From WS-9 sp036274595 (GTDB lineage Bacteria > Eisenbacteria > RBG-16-71-46 > SZUA-252), in the NCBI GenBank assembly GCA_036274595.1, contig DASUFL010000022.1, forward strand, positions 1 to 16,380: 16,380 nucleotides of DNA. The letters are read 5' to 3'. Of this stretch, positions 5,153 through 13,467 are shown in pieces; positions within the stretch are counted from its first letter, which is position 1, and each line of letters opens with the position of its first letter. Both the position numbers and the translations under genes were made by a program. The notes under the pieces were generated by a model. It saw nothing but the letters and a program-made list of their open reading frames with translations. It did not search any database and was not told where the DNA came from.

Positions 5153-7039
5153 CTACCTCGCCGCCTTCTCCAGGGCACCGCCGACCACTTCCGCAGTCGC
5201 GCCTTCAGGGTACTTCGAGGCCAGTACCTTGAGATCATCCAATCTCACAACATCGCTCAACAAGTCGATCCAGTATCTATCGCACGGCCCAAAGGACCCC
5301 GACAGGGTGACAACTTCCCGCCCCTCGCGGAACGCGCTCAGAATCGCCTCCCCATCGCCGCTCGCAATGCCCTTTGCGAGCGCGATTCGACGGCTCCATT
5401 CCTCGCGCGCACTCCCGTCGGCAGCATCCCGCGCCATCTCAAGTAGCGGAAGAGACGTGCTCTCGCCGATTCTCGCAAGTGCCTCTCCTGCGACAGAAGC
5501 GAGCCCGCCTTCCTCGACGTGCCCGTCGACAATGCCATCCTTCAGAATACTTGAGAGACCATCCACTCCGACCCGCGCCCGCAGCAGCCCCAGTGCCCTT
5601 GCTGCACCGAAGCGCACATCATGGCGCGAGACGTAAGTCTCCTTGTCGATCGCGTCGTCTTCTCGCAATGAGACCGGCACGGTGTCGCGCGGTCGCTCCA
5701 ACATCGCCACAAGCTGCGGAATCGCGCTGCCGTATCCACTTCGCCCAATCGCCTCCGCAGCCTCCTTTCGTACACGAACATCATCACCCTCGTCTGTGAA
5801 AATGCCTAACAGGACGCGTCCAACCATTACCTGGCCTATCGCGAGATCCCCCAAGGACCGAATGGCCGCCAGGCGCCCGACGAAGTCCCCCTCACCTCTG
5901 AGGTCCTTGTTCTTCGCAAGCTCCACGAGTCGAGCGGTGACTCTGAGCCGACGGGCCGCAATGGCGCGGATGCCCGCGGATGCATCTGCAAGCGCCTCAC
6001 GATAGAGCCTTGTGTCTTGCGGATCGACCCACTCGTACTCTTCAAGCGCTGCTCGCCGAGACCGATAGGTGCCTCCGGAACGGTAGTCGGTGGCGATGCC
6101 GTCTTTGTAGGCGCTCGTGAATCGACTCCTAAGGACTAGTCGAGCCCACGCCCGCAGGCCTGCATCATCCCCTTTGGCGATCAGCATCATCCGCTCCACC
6201 CCTGCCTTGCCCTTCCGTGCCGCCGCCATGGTTTCGATCTGGACGACTGCTCGCTCCGCCGCCGGCGACACCGGTTTCACGGCCAAGAGCGCGCCCACAT
6301 CCTGTGGCGTCCCCATCCACCCGAGGAAAGCCGCCCGTAGATCCCGCCGCCAACCGTCAACCGATGGCAACTCGGCCCGCAAGCGACGGAGGAGTGTGTC
6401 CGAGGAGCGGTCGGTCGCGTCGAGCGACAGCGCGTCGGTCGTTATGGCAAGTAGCCGGTCGCAAAGAAACGCGCGCGCCTTCTCGTCGATTACAGAACCG
6501 ATGAGGCCATTATCCCATGCCTCCGGCGTCAAGTCTCCCCGCCCACCCCAGATATCGCCGAGCCGAATGCAGACGCTCCCGACACGCGGGGTCGTAGATG
6601 CCGGTGGTTCATCTGGACGCGCAGCAGGCCGTCGCTGTAGCTGCGCGCTAGCTACGAGCCGAACCGACCGTAGGAACACATCGTAGTCGTCAAACGACAT
6701 GGTCGCGGTTCGGATAGAAACGCCGTCAGCGCTCCAAGCTGGTCCACCCGGCGGGATCGTGTGCAACATCACATACATCACATCGACCGCGGCCTCGGTT
6801 GGAACAAATACTACATAGCCGTACGTCAACCTGTAGCTCTCGTCCCACACATACTCGCAAGTCACAGGCCCGCGCGAAACTGTGTGTGGCGCTTCCAACA
6901 TGACATCCCAGCCAGCTCTGCTGGCATCTGATCGTACGCCGTCGACGAGCATCTGCACGCTCCGTTCGGCCTCTCCTGCAATCGCACCCACTCCGGGCAG
7001 GAGAACGCCGAGCGCGGTCACACGAAGCACGGCATGCAT
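5153..7039 (-). CDS. Exported HEAT-repeat protein downstream of the RHS gene
   Basis: A 628-residue protein beginning with a signal peptide (about residues 1-22, MHAVLRVTALGVLLPGVGAI then AG). Residues 25-150 form a domain of unknown type with YRLTYGYVVFVPTEAAVDV. The rest is helical HEAT/PBS-like repeat, clearest from about residue 360: GIRAIAARRLRV, DFVGRLAAIRSLGDLA, DVRVRKEAAEAIGRSGYGSA, DVRFGAARALGLLRA. These form superhelical binding surfaces. The ATG at 7039 is chosen because it starts the signal peptide and lies one base after the RHS stop (TAG-G-ATG), implying translational coupling. A longer frame from 7054 would overlap the RHS gene. Sharing an operon and an export route with the RHS protein makes it a candidate immunity, chaperone or docking partner. 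That is inference: HEAT proteins have many jobs. By eye, A/T-ending codons are commoner than in the RHS repeats. Confidence 0.85.
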   Translation of the reverse strand: MHAVLRVTALGVLLPGVGAIAGEAERSVQMLVDGVRSDASRAGWDVMLEAPHTVSRGPVTCEYVWDESYRLTYGYVVFVPTEAAVDVMYVMLHTIPPGGPAWSADGVSIRTATMSFDDYDVFLRSVRLVASAQLQRRPAARPDEPPASTTPRVGSVCIRLGDIWGGRGDLTPEAWDNGLIGSVIDEKARAFLCDRLLAITTDALSLDATDRSSDTLLRRLRAELPSVDGWRRDLRAAFLGWMGTPQDVGALLAVKPVSPAAERAVVQIETMAAARKGKAGVERMMLIAKGDDAGLRAWARLVLRSRFTSAYKDGIATDYRSGGTYRSRRAALEEYEWVDPQDTRLYREALADASAGIRAIAARRLRVTARLVELAKNKDLRGEGDFVGRLAAIRSLGDLAIGQVMVGRVLLGIFTDEGDDVRVRKEAAEAIGRSGYGSAIPQLVAMLERPRDTVPVSLREDDAIDKETYVSRHDVRFGAARALGLLRARVGVDGLSSILKDGIVDGHVEEGGLASVAGEALARIGESTSLPLLEMARDAADGSAREEWSRRIALAKGIASGDGEAILSAFREGREVVTLSGSFGPCDRYWIDLLSDVVRLDDLKVLASKYPEGATAEVVGGALEKAAR

Positions 7040-7040
7040 C

Positions 7041-7802
7041 CTAATCACCCACATGAATGTCGGGACTCGGGTAACTCACCGTTACGGTCAATCGCCGCGG
7101 TAACGTGGCCGTGGCCCTGCACTTGCAGTGCCAAGTTGTGCGCCAACCAGACTGGCAGGTAATGTTGCCATCGCCGTTTATGGCCGTGATTGCCTCGAAC
7201 CACGATTCCTGCGAACAGGACGTGGACTTCGAGACATAGACGTGATTGCGATTGATGGACGGCGTTGCCCATGCTTGGGGGGGCTCATTCCACGGTTTGT
7301 TGCCCAGTCGCTCTTGGCGTTTCCGAGTGGCGGTCCAGTGTCTGATGACCGCCTTGTTCTCTCGCCAGCTCTGGTGGGCGCCGGAGGTGAACCATATGTC
7401 GGGGTAATGGGCATAGGCGGGCATCTTGCGCTGATCGTCCTTGGCGTACTCCGGCGCCGTCACGGCATCCAGGGCGGAAGCGATCGCACTCGATATGGCG
7501 CCTTCAACCTCGCTGTCGGCATCAGCTTCGGCCTCTTTCCTCGCCTTGTCCTCGTTCTCGTCGTAGCCATGTCCGGTGACGGTGACGGTGCTTCCGGCGC
7601 CGTTCTGGCCGTACGCATCGCCCATGCTCGTCGCGTGGACGAGTTCATGATCGGTGATCAGGTCGTTATAGTAGTCGTCCTCGAACGACCAGACATCATC
7701 CCAACTCCAGTTCGCGTTTGTTGCCACCTCGATGGGGTCCATCACTACAAATAGGTGCGGATGGTCGGCCAAGGACGGCAGAGTCCCGCGGTAACGGATG
7801 GG
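7041..7802 (-). other. RHS C-terminal tip with HExxH motif
   Basis: Residues 1460-1712 of the RHS protein, directly after DPLGLW. I recognise no named toxin family. At residues 1511-1515 the tip reads HELVH inside YNDLITDHELVHATSMGDAY, which fits the zinc-metallopeptidase helix pattern. It is followed by a charged helix (DENEDKARKEAEADADSEVE) that could supply a third ligand. The last 65 residues hold four cysteines, including CKC, suggesting disulfides outside the cytoplasm. A zincin toxin is inference; the motif could be accidental. Confidence 0.5.
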
Positions 7803-10800
7803 CCAGAGCCCGAGTGGATCTATGGAGGCGGTTGGCTGGTCCCGCGCATAGGTGTAGGGAGTCGGCCCGGCTACCATGCCGTATGGATCCCGCTGCATGA
7901 ACCTCCCCGTCGCAGGGTCGTAGTACCTCGCGCGGTAGTAGAGTAGCCCCGCCTCCTCGTCCAGGAACCTGCCCGTGAACGTCCAGTGGTTACCAAGGGG
8001 GTCCGAGGACTGGGGGACGCCAGCGCGCGTGATCGCGACCTTCCCGTAGGGATCGTAGCGGTAGGAGACGACCCCCGCCTGGTTCATGTCCGTGATCTCC
8101 ATCACGGAGCCGAGCGCGTTCCGGTGGTAGAAGCTGCGCGTGATCTCGGTCGTGTTCCCGTCCGAGTCGTAGTCGAGCACGTCCGCCTGCTCAAGCATCT
8201 GAATGTCGTCGATCCCGTCGCTCCAGACGAGATTCTGCCGCCAGCCGTCGGTTCCATCAAACGTAGAAACGACCCGAAGCCCTGAGAGGACGAACCGTTC
8301 CAGCGTCCCGCTCGCGTTCTTCTCGACCCGGCGGCCGAGCGCGTCGTAGCGGTAGGACGCAATCACCGACCCGCTCGACTTCAGCTTCACCTGCACGATG
8401 TGGTTCTTGTAGTCGTAGAGGAAGAGGTACGTCCCGTTGTCGGTCAGGTTCCCGTTCGCGTCCGAGGACTGGCTCGTGCCGCCGACCGACGTGTACTCGT
8501 TCAAGCTGTTCGTCGAGTAGTTCGACGTCTGAGCCGACTGTCCGGAGGGCGTCGTCACGACCGATGTCCTGTTTCCGTCGTCGTTCATATTGTACTGGAT
8601 CTTCGTGACGTAGGGGTTCCCGGAGGGGGAGGAGGGCGTCGTGGACCCCATCCATGCCACGGTGAGACGCCTCAGCTTGTCGTACTCGAAGGCGTCCCCC
8701 AGCGAGCCCGAAGACCCGTACCGCTCATACGTCCGGTCGTGGACCGCGTTGTGGCCGTAGTCGAGCCGGATGATCGTCGCCGGCGCGCTCGTCTCATGCC
8801 GGATCGACTCGATCTCCTGGCGGAAGCCGGTGTAGTAGTTCGTCCGGGTCGCCCCGTTCTGGAACGTCTCGGACTTCCTGCGGACCCCGATCCATGCGTA
8901 GGAGCCGATCGTGTTCGTGCCGTCCGAGATCGAGCTGAGGTGGTCGATGTCGTTCCAGGCGTACGCGAGCGAGAGCCCGGACCCGGAGGGGTACGCCTCG
9001 GTCGCCTTGTTGCCGTTCGCGTCGTACGTCTTCGTGACCGTCTTCGCGTAGGCGGTCATGCCGACGTAGCTCTGGGTCTCGGTGTAGGGGTAGGACCTGA
9101 GGCCGATCACGGCGTAGGCGAACTCCACGTTGTAGTCGTTGTCCTCGTTGGTGAGCATCCGGCCAGCGCCGTCGAACGTCCGCGTCTCCGACGTCGTGCC
9201 GAGGAAGCCCGACGCGAGGCTGATCGAGCGCGACGTATTCCGGTTGGCGGCGTCGAACGTGTCCGAAGTCACGTTCCCAGCGGGATCGGTCGTCTGCGTG
9301 ACGTTGCCGTTGAGATCATGCTGGTAGCCGACCGTGGTCGAGTCCGGATAGGTCATCGTCGTCGCCCGGTCGAGCGCGTCGTACGCCCACGTGCTCTCGT
9401 TCGGCGCGTCGTCCTTGTGGGAGACCATCCGGTCGTTCTTGTCGAACCCCCACTGCGTGATCTGTGCCGTGTTGAAGTCGTTGATCGTGGCACCGAGCGT
9501 GAGCGCCCGCTCGACCTTTGTCATGCGGTTCAGGCAGTCGAACGTCCAGCGCGTCGGGTTGCCCATCGCGTTGATCTGGAAGACCAGGTTCGAACGGGAG
9601 TCGTAGAAGTTCTGGGTCGTGAGCTGGTTCGACGAGTTCGTTCGGTCGATCTCGACGTCCGTGAGCCGCCGGTTGATCACGTCGTAGGTGGCCCCGTAGG
9701 AGTGCGCGACGTTCGTGCCGCCGTCCTTCTCGGTGATCGTCCAGGCCGTCGGGTTGCCTGCCGCGTCGAGCGTGTAGGCGATCGAGTTGCCCATCGGGTC
9801 GGTCTTCGCCGTGAGCCGGCCCGCCCCGTCGTACGTGTAGTTCGTGTCCTTGCTGCGAGGGTTCGTGACCTTCTTCACCTGGCCCGTCTTGAGCCGCTCG
9901 AAGATCGTCACGGCGTCCGAGTAGGTCGAGCCGGGGTCCTTGAAGAGCGCGGACGTCTTCCAGTGCCTCCCGCGCTCGTCGAAGTAGTAGGTCTCACGCT
10001 GGAGTTCGACATCCGAGCTGTTCTTACTCGTCACCTTCGTCCGCTGCCCGTTCTTGTCGAGCTCGTACTCGGCGTAGTGGCCGAGCGGGTCGGTCTCCTT
10101 GATGAGCCGGTCGAAGAGATCGTACGCGGACAGCCAGTCGTTGTCGCGTCCGTCCTCGCGGACCGTGCGGTTCCCGTTGTCGTCGTAGGTGTACTCCTCC
10201 GTGGATTCTCCCGTCGCGCCCTCGCCCGTGACCAGGCTCGCGAGGAGGTCCCGGTTGTTGTAGGTCATCTTGGTCTTGTTGCCCTCGGGCTTCGTGATCC
10301 GGATCAGGTTCCGGTTGTTGTCGTACTCGAGCGTGGTCGTGCGCGTCGTCGATGCGTCGATCTCCTCGACGAGCGTCGCGAGGTCGTCGGTGTTCGTGTA
10401 GGTCCTGCTCGTCGTGATCCACTGGTTCCCGGAGACGACGTTCCCGTCCTTGTCGATGTTCTCGACGTCGGTCGACGTCAGGTTGCCGTTCCCGTCGTAG
10501 TGGTGCTGGACCCGGTAGGAGAGCGGCAACGGCGCAAGCGTCTGCGTGAGCCGGCGCAGGTTGTCCCACGTGTAGCTCGTCGTGCGGCTCAACGGATCGG
10601 TGACGCCCGAAACATTCCCAGCCGAGTCGTACGCGACGCCCCACTTGAGTGACAGCCCTGCGGCGTCTTCCTCGATCTCATCAATGAGGTCGCTGCTTGA
10701 GCCGGTCGCGTGGTACGTGACATCGGTGAAGTAGCCCTCCTCGTTCGTGTACCTAGTCACCTGACCCTTCGAGTTGTAGGTGATGGCGATCGAGGCGGTC

Positions 10801-12179
10801 TGGCTCGCCGGGTTCGTTACCGTCGGGAAGCTGATCGAGGTGAGGTTCCCGGCCGAGTCGCGGCCGTAGGTCGTCTGGTTCCCGAGCGGATCTGTGTAGG
10901 CTGTCATGAAGTTCGACGTGTAGCCCCACTGGTGGAGGATGTCGCTCGGGTCGTTCGTCGACGTGTCCTGCGTCCGGTGCCGCCTCGCGGTCAGGTTCCC
11001 GGCAGAATCGAAGGTCTCGTCGATCCGGTTCCCGCGCGGGAGGACCGTGTAGGACGGGAACACGCCCGAGTAGTTGAAGAGCGTGATGAACTGCTCCGCC
11101 GAGGCCTCGTAGAGGCACTTCTTCGTGACCTGGTTGCCGGTGTAGAAGGTGCGGTGCACGTTCCCGTTCCGGTCGGTGCGGTCGGTCCGCGTTGTCCCGA
11201 AGTACGTGTAGGAGACCGAGTTGCCGTCGATGCTGATCGAGGAGACCTTGCTCGTCGTCCCCACGTAGGAGATCGCCCAGACCGAGTTGCCACGGCCATC
11301 CGTGATCCCGGTGAGGCGGTTCAGGCTGTCCCAGGCCAGCGTGACCGTGATCCCGGACGTCTGGTCGGGGGTCGCCGGGGACGTGACCGTGGTGAGCCGG
11401 TCCGATGTGTCGTATCCGAAGGCCCACGCCCGCCCCGCCGGGTCCGTGATCTGCGTGATGTAGTTGTTGCCGTTGTGGACGATCGTGTAGCTCTGGCCCC
11501 GGTCGTCGGTGAGGCCGGTCATCTTGTAGGACGTGTACGTGAACGTGTCGGTGTTGCCGTTGCGGTCTACATAGGTCGCGGGCATTCCCGCGCCATCGAA
11601 GTTGATCTGGTTCCCCCACTTGTCCGTCAGCCGGTAGTTGCCCGAGACCGTCGTGAGCGTGTCGAAGACGTCCGAGGGGGCCGTGTACGCCGTGCCGCTC
11701 CACACGAAGGCATCCACGCGGCCCGTGGGGCGGCGGATGTCGACGCGGTGGCCGTTGGGCCCGTTGGGGACGGCCTGGTCCAGGACGACGTACTGCGCCG
11801 TCGTCTCCCAGCTCGGGAGCATCCCCGAGCCGAGCTGGCTCGCGCCGCCGATCATCGAGCGCCAGCGGATCGCGAAGACGTTGTCCTGGACGACGCCCGG
11901 CATCGTGAAGAGCACCTTGTCCCAGAAGAGCTCGCCGGTCCGAACGTCCACGGTCACGTCGCAGCACTTGCCGCCGCACTTCGCGGACTCGCAGGACATC
12001 GCGCGGGACGCGACGTCGCAGATCGCGCTCTCCTGGGACGGCGAATTCTGTGCCCAGAACGGGTTGACATAGGGCGCCGCGATCGCCTGCCTATAGAGCA
12101 CGAAGCCCAGCACGAAGCCGCAGAGCAGCAAGCCGTAGATCGTGAGGCGGCCCTTCGGGGAGCGGATGAATCTCGACAT
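7041..12179 (-). CDS. RHS/YD-repeat polymorphic toxin-like protein
   Basis: A 1712-residue protein. Residues 13-29 form a hydrophobic signal anchor (IYGLLLCGFVLGFVLYR). A Cys cluster follows at 54, 63, 68, 72 and 73. From about 190 to 1400 there are many YD repeats of the form YDxxGNLTxxTDPxGN, which in the family build a hollow beta cocoon around a cargo domain. The RHS core is at about 1390-1459: GRFLDEEAGLLYYRARYYDP, then GRFMQRDPYG, and PTASIDPLGL (1449-1458), the PxxxxDPxGL pretoxin motif. The 253-residue tip follows. The ATG at 12179 is chosen because AAGGAG lies seven bases upstream and it starts directly before the anchor; the longer frame from 12215 lacks a site. RHS proteins deliver variable C-terminal toxins to neighbouring cells. 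The anchor suggests Sec export to the surface rather than type VI delivery, as no PAAR or Vgr domain is present. Confidence 0.92.
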   Translation of the reverse strand: MSRFIRSPKGRLTIYGLLLCGFVLGFVLYRQAIAAPYVNPFWAQNSPSQESAICDVASRAMSCESAKCGGKCCDVTVDVRTGELFWDKVLFTMPGVVQDNVFAIRWRSMIGGASQLGSGMLPSWETTAQYVVLDQAVPNGPNGHRVDIRRPTGRVDAFVWSGTAYTAPSDVFDTLTTVSGNYRLTDKWGNQINFDGAGMPATYVDRNGNTDTFTYTSYKMTGLTDDRGQSYTIVHNGNNYITQITDPAGRAWAFGYDTSDRLTTVTSPATPDQTSGITVTLAWDSLNRLTGITDGRGNSVWAISYVGTTSKVSSISIDGNSVSYTYFGTTRTDRTDRNGNVHRTFYTGNQVTKKCLYEASAEQFITLFNYSGVFPSYTVLPRGNRIDETFDSAGNLTARRHRTQDTSTNDPSDILHQWGYTSNFMTAYTDPLGNQTTYGRDSAGNLTSISFPTVTNPASQTASIAITYNSKGQVTRYTNEEGYFTDVTYHATGSSSDLIDEIEEDAAGLSLKWGVAYDSAGNVSGVTDPLSRTTSYTWDNLRRLTQTLAPLPLSYRVQHHYDGNGNLTSTDVENIDKDGNVVSGNQWITTSRTYTNTDDLATLVEEIDASTTRTTTLEYDNNRNLIRITKPEGNKTKMTYNNRDLLASLVTGEGATGESTEEYTYDDNGNRTVREDGRDNDWLSAYDLFDRLIKETDPLGHYAEYELDKNGQRTKVTSKNSSDVELQRETYYFDERGRHWKTSALFKDPGSTYSDAVTIFERLKTGQVKKVTNPRSKDTNYTYDGAGRLTAKTDPMGNSIAYTLDAAGNPTAWTITEKDGGTNVAHSYGATYDVINRRLTDVEIDRTNSSNQLTTQNFYDSRSNLVFQINAMGNPTRWTFDCLNRMTKVERALTLGATINDFNTAQITQWGFDKNDRMVSHKDDAPNESTWAYDALDRATTMTYPDSTTVGYQHDLNGNVTQTTDPAGNVTSDTFDAANRNTSRSISLASGFLGTTSETRTFDGAGRMLTNEDNDYNVEFAYAVIGLRSYPYTETQSYVGMTAYAKTVTKTYDANGNKATEAYPSGSGLSLAYAWNDIDHLSSISDGTNTIGSYAWIGVRRKSETFQNGATRTNYYTGFRQEIESIRHETSAPATIIRLDYGHNAVHDRTYERYGSSGSLGDAFEYDKLRRLTVAWMGSTTPSSPSGNPYVTKIQYNMNDDGNRTSVVTTPSGQSAQTSNYSTNSLNEYTSVGGTSQSSDANGNLTDNGTYLFLYDYKNHIVQVKLKSSGSVIASYRYDALGRRVEKNASGTLERFVLSGLRVVSTFDGTDGWRQNLVWSDGIDDIQMLEQADVLDYDSDGNTTEITRSFYHRNALGSVMEITDMNQAGVVSYRYDPYGKVAITRAGVPQSSDPLGNHWTFTGRFLDEEAGLLYYRARYYDPATGRFMQRDPYGMVAGPTPYTYARDQPTASIDPLGLWPIRYRGTLPSLADHPHLFVVMDPIEVATNANWSWDDVWSFEDDYYNDLITDHELVHATSMGDAYGQNGAGSTVTVTGHGYDENEDKARKEAEADADSEVEGAISSAIASALDAVTAPEYAKDDQRKMPAYAHYPDIWFTSGAHQSWRENKAVIRHWTATRKRQERLGNKPWNEPPQAWATPSINRNHVYVSKSTSCSQESWFEAITAINGDGNITCQSGWRTTWHCKCRATATLPRRLTVTVSYPSPDIHVGD

Positions 12180-12186
12180 CTCGGTT

Positions 12187-12192
12187 CTCCTT
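12187..12192 (-). promoter_or_regulatory. Ribosome binding site deciding the RHS start
   Basis: On the minus strand this reads AAGGAG, separated by seven bases from the ATG at 12179. It supports that start over the in-frame ATG at 12215, which has no such site and would put a charged extension before the membrane anchor. Confidence 0.7.
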
Positions 12193-12234
12193 CGTCCGTG
12201 ACCGCCGCCCAGCATGGACCGCGGCGATGGCCCG

Positions 12235-12306
12235 CGCTATCCGTCGGGGCGACCTAGGTCTTCCCGGCCTAGGTCTCGCGGACCTAGGTCTTCCGGACGG
12301 ATAGCG
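12235..12306. promoter_or_regulatory. Symmetric 72-bp palindrome with three CCTAGG boxes
   Basis: Outer arms CGCTATCCGTC (12235-12245) and GACGGATAGCG (12296-12306) are perfect inverted repeats. Between them lie GACCTAGGTC (12251-12260), GGCCTAGGTC (12266-12275) and GACCTAGGTC (12281-12290), at an exact 15-bp period. All parts share the same centre of symmetry at 12270.5. It lies in the divergent gap between the RHS gene and the small membrane protein gene. It could be a multi-site operator for both, or extrude as a cruciform. No T-run follows, so a terminator is less likely. Confidence 0.75.
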
Positions 12307-12336
12307 GATCTCGAACCGTTCTGCTTTGCTGGAGGC

Positions 12337-12849
12337 ATGACCGACTCCAAGCGCTTGTCCCCCAGCGGGTTGCGACCGGACGGCGCCGGCAACTCGTCCC
12401 GGCTCAACCGCGCGATCCTCCTCTGTAACGTGGGCGTCCTTCTCGTCAATTTCTTCCTCGCTTTCAAGACCACCGACGTCCAGATGGGGCTCATGAACAG
12501 CTACGGCACCGCCGGCGCGCGCGTGGTCCGCGGCAGGGAGCCGTCGGACGCCGCGATGCCCTACTCGCGCGTGCTGCAGACGCTCGACAACGTCGCGCCC
12601 GGACAGGACTCCCTCTTCACCTCCGACAGGCTCGAGGCGATCTACGACGCGATCCGGCGCTACCAGGCGGCGATCGCGAACGGCATCGAGGGCCTGCGCT
12701 ACGCGGAAAGAGGGCAGGATCTCCGCGCGGCCTACGCCGACCTCGACAAGGACGCGCGCTCCGAGGTGGAGATCGCGCTCGGGCGGCGGTTCTCGGACGC
12801 CGCGCTCGTGCAGCGGCTCGCGACGGAGGTCATCCGCAGCTGCCGGTGA
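12337..12849 (+). CDS. Small single-pass membrane protein
   Basis: A 170-residue protein with one hydrophobic segment at about residues 26-43 (AILLCNVGVLLVNFFLAF). A mostly helical, charged C-terminal domain follows, including RLEAIYDAIRRYQAAIANGI and a closing ALVQRLATEVIRSC. I recognise no family. The short positive N terminus suggests the C-terminal domain lies outside the cytoplasm. The ATG at 12337 is preferred because upstream in-frame sequence is the palindrome itself. A GGAGG sits before it, but only one base away, which is too close to be ideal. It is divergent from the RHS gene and shares the 12235-12306 palindrome as its upstream region. Its stop lies one base from the stop of the convergent regulator gene, so the two may interfere. 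A role with the RHS system is inference from position only. Confidence 0.7.
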   Translation: MTDSKRLSPSGLRPDGAGNSSRLNRAILLCNVGVLLVNFFLAFKTTDVQMGLMNSYGTAGARVVRGREPSDAAMPYSRVLQTLDNVAPGQDSLFTSDRLEAIYDAIRRYQAAIANGIEGLRYAERGQDLRAAYADLDKDARSEVEIALGRRFSDAALVQRLATEVIRSCR

Positions 12850-12850
12850 G

Positions 12851-13228
12851 TCACGCCTGTTGGTGTCTCTCCGGCTCGTCGGTGGGCCGTGCCGCCTTGC
12901 GAGGCTTCTTCCTGCCAACGACGTGCAGCGCCGCCTCCGCAGCTTGCCTCTTCCGCTCGCACTCCGCCCGATACGCGTCGACGATGAGGCGCACTTCGCC
13001 CGCGAGGTCCCCGCGGTTCCCGACGCCGAGCTTCACGAGCAGATGCTCGACGTACGTCTTGACCGTCGAGACATCGATCCTGAGCTCCTCGGCGATGTCG
13101 GCGTTGCCGAAGTGCCACGCGATGAAGCGCGCGACCTCCGCCTCCCGTTCGGTGATCTTCCGCGGCGCGAGCGCGCGGATGTAGTCGCGCACGTCGTCGT
13201 TCGGACGCCCCTTTTCGCGCAACGGCAC
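12851..13228 (-). CDS. LuxR-type HTH regulator without a receiver domain
   Basis: A 125-residue DNA-binding protein. The LuxR/NarL-type HTH spans about residues 24-80: KITEREAEVARFIAWHFGNA, DIAEELRIDVSTVKTYVEHL, then LVKLGVGNRGDLA. The hallmark ITERE start, the ADIAEEL first helix and the VSTVKTYVEHLLVKLGV recognition helix are all there. There is no receiver or ligand-binding domain, so activity cannot be set by phosphorylation as in two-component systems. A basic, Lys/Arg-rich tail follows the HTH. The start is either GTG at 13228 or TTG at 13222: AAGGGGG sits directly on the GTG but at a better distance from the TTG. It is downstream of Res on the same strand after 239 bp and has its own promoter-like sequence, so co-transcription is not required. 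Its target is unknown; the palindrome 550 bp away is one candidate. Confidence 0.85.
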   Translation of the reverse strand: MPLREKGRPNDDVRDYIRALAPRKITEREAEVARFIAWHFGNADIAEELRIDVSTVKTYVEHLLVKLGVGNRGDLAGEVRLIVDAYRAECERKRQAAEAALHVVGRKKPRKAARPTDEPERHQQA

Positions 13229-13343
13229 CCCCTTCGCGTTGCATGCAGCGCCGCGACGCTGTCGTGCGTGGCGGTCTCGATCTCACCGCGTTCCCGTCCG
13301 ACCATTCACCCGCCGGGAACACGCGGGTACCGTCATTGGCGGC

Positions 13344-13374
13344 AGAATAGCATATCTCCGCGTCGAGGCGTCAA
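13344..13374 (-). promoter_or_regulatory. Possible sigma-70-type promoter of the LuxR-type gene
   Basis: On the minus strand, TTGACG (13374-13369) is followed after 19 bp by TATTCT (13349-13344), preceded by TGC as in an extended -10. The spacer is longer than the ideal 17 bp. It lies about 115 bp before the GTG of the regulator in an AT-richer patch of an otherwise GC-rich gap (13229-13467). Nothing else stands out in that gap. Confidence 0.4.
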
Positions 13375-13467
13375 GGGGCGAAGGATGCGCACGTTGACAA
13401 TTGCTTGATCTTCCGCGCCTCCGGAGAGCGTCCGCTCGCTCACGCGGGTCGCGATCGTCTCCAAGGC

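Noticed and set aside
8400..12257. Very long plus-strand open frames across the RHS gene (750 and 515 codons)
   Set aside because: They are antisense to an unmistakable RHS coding region. Their Val/Arg-rich composition is the expected shadow of GC-rich codon bias, with no domain visible.
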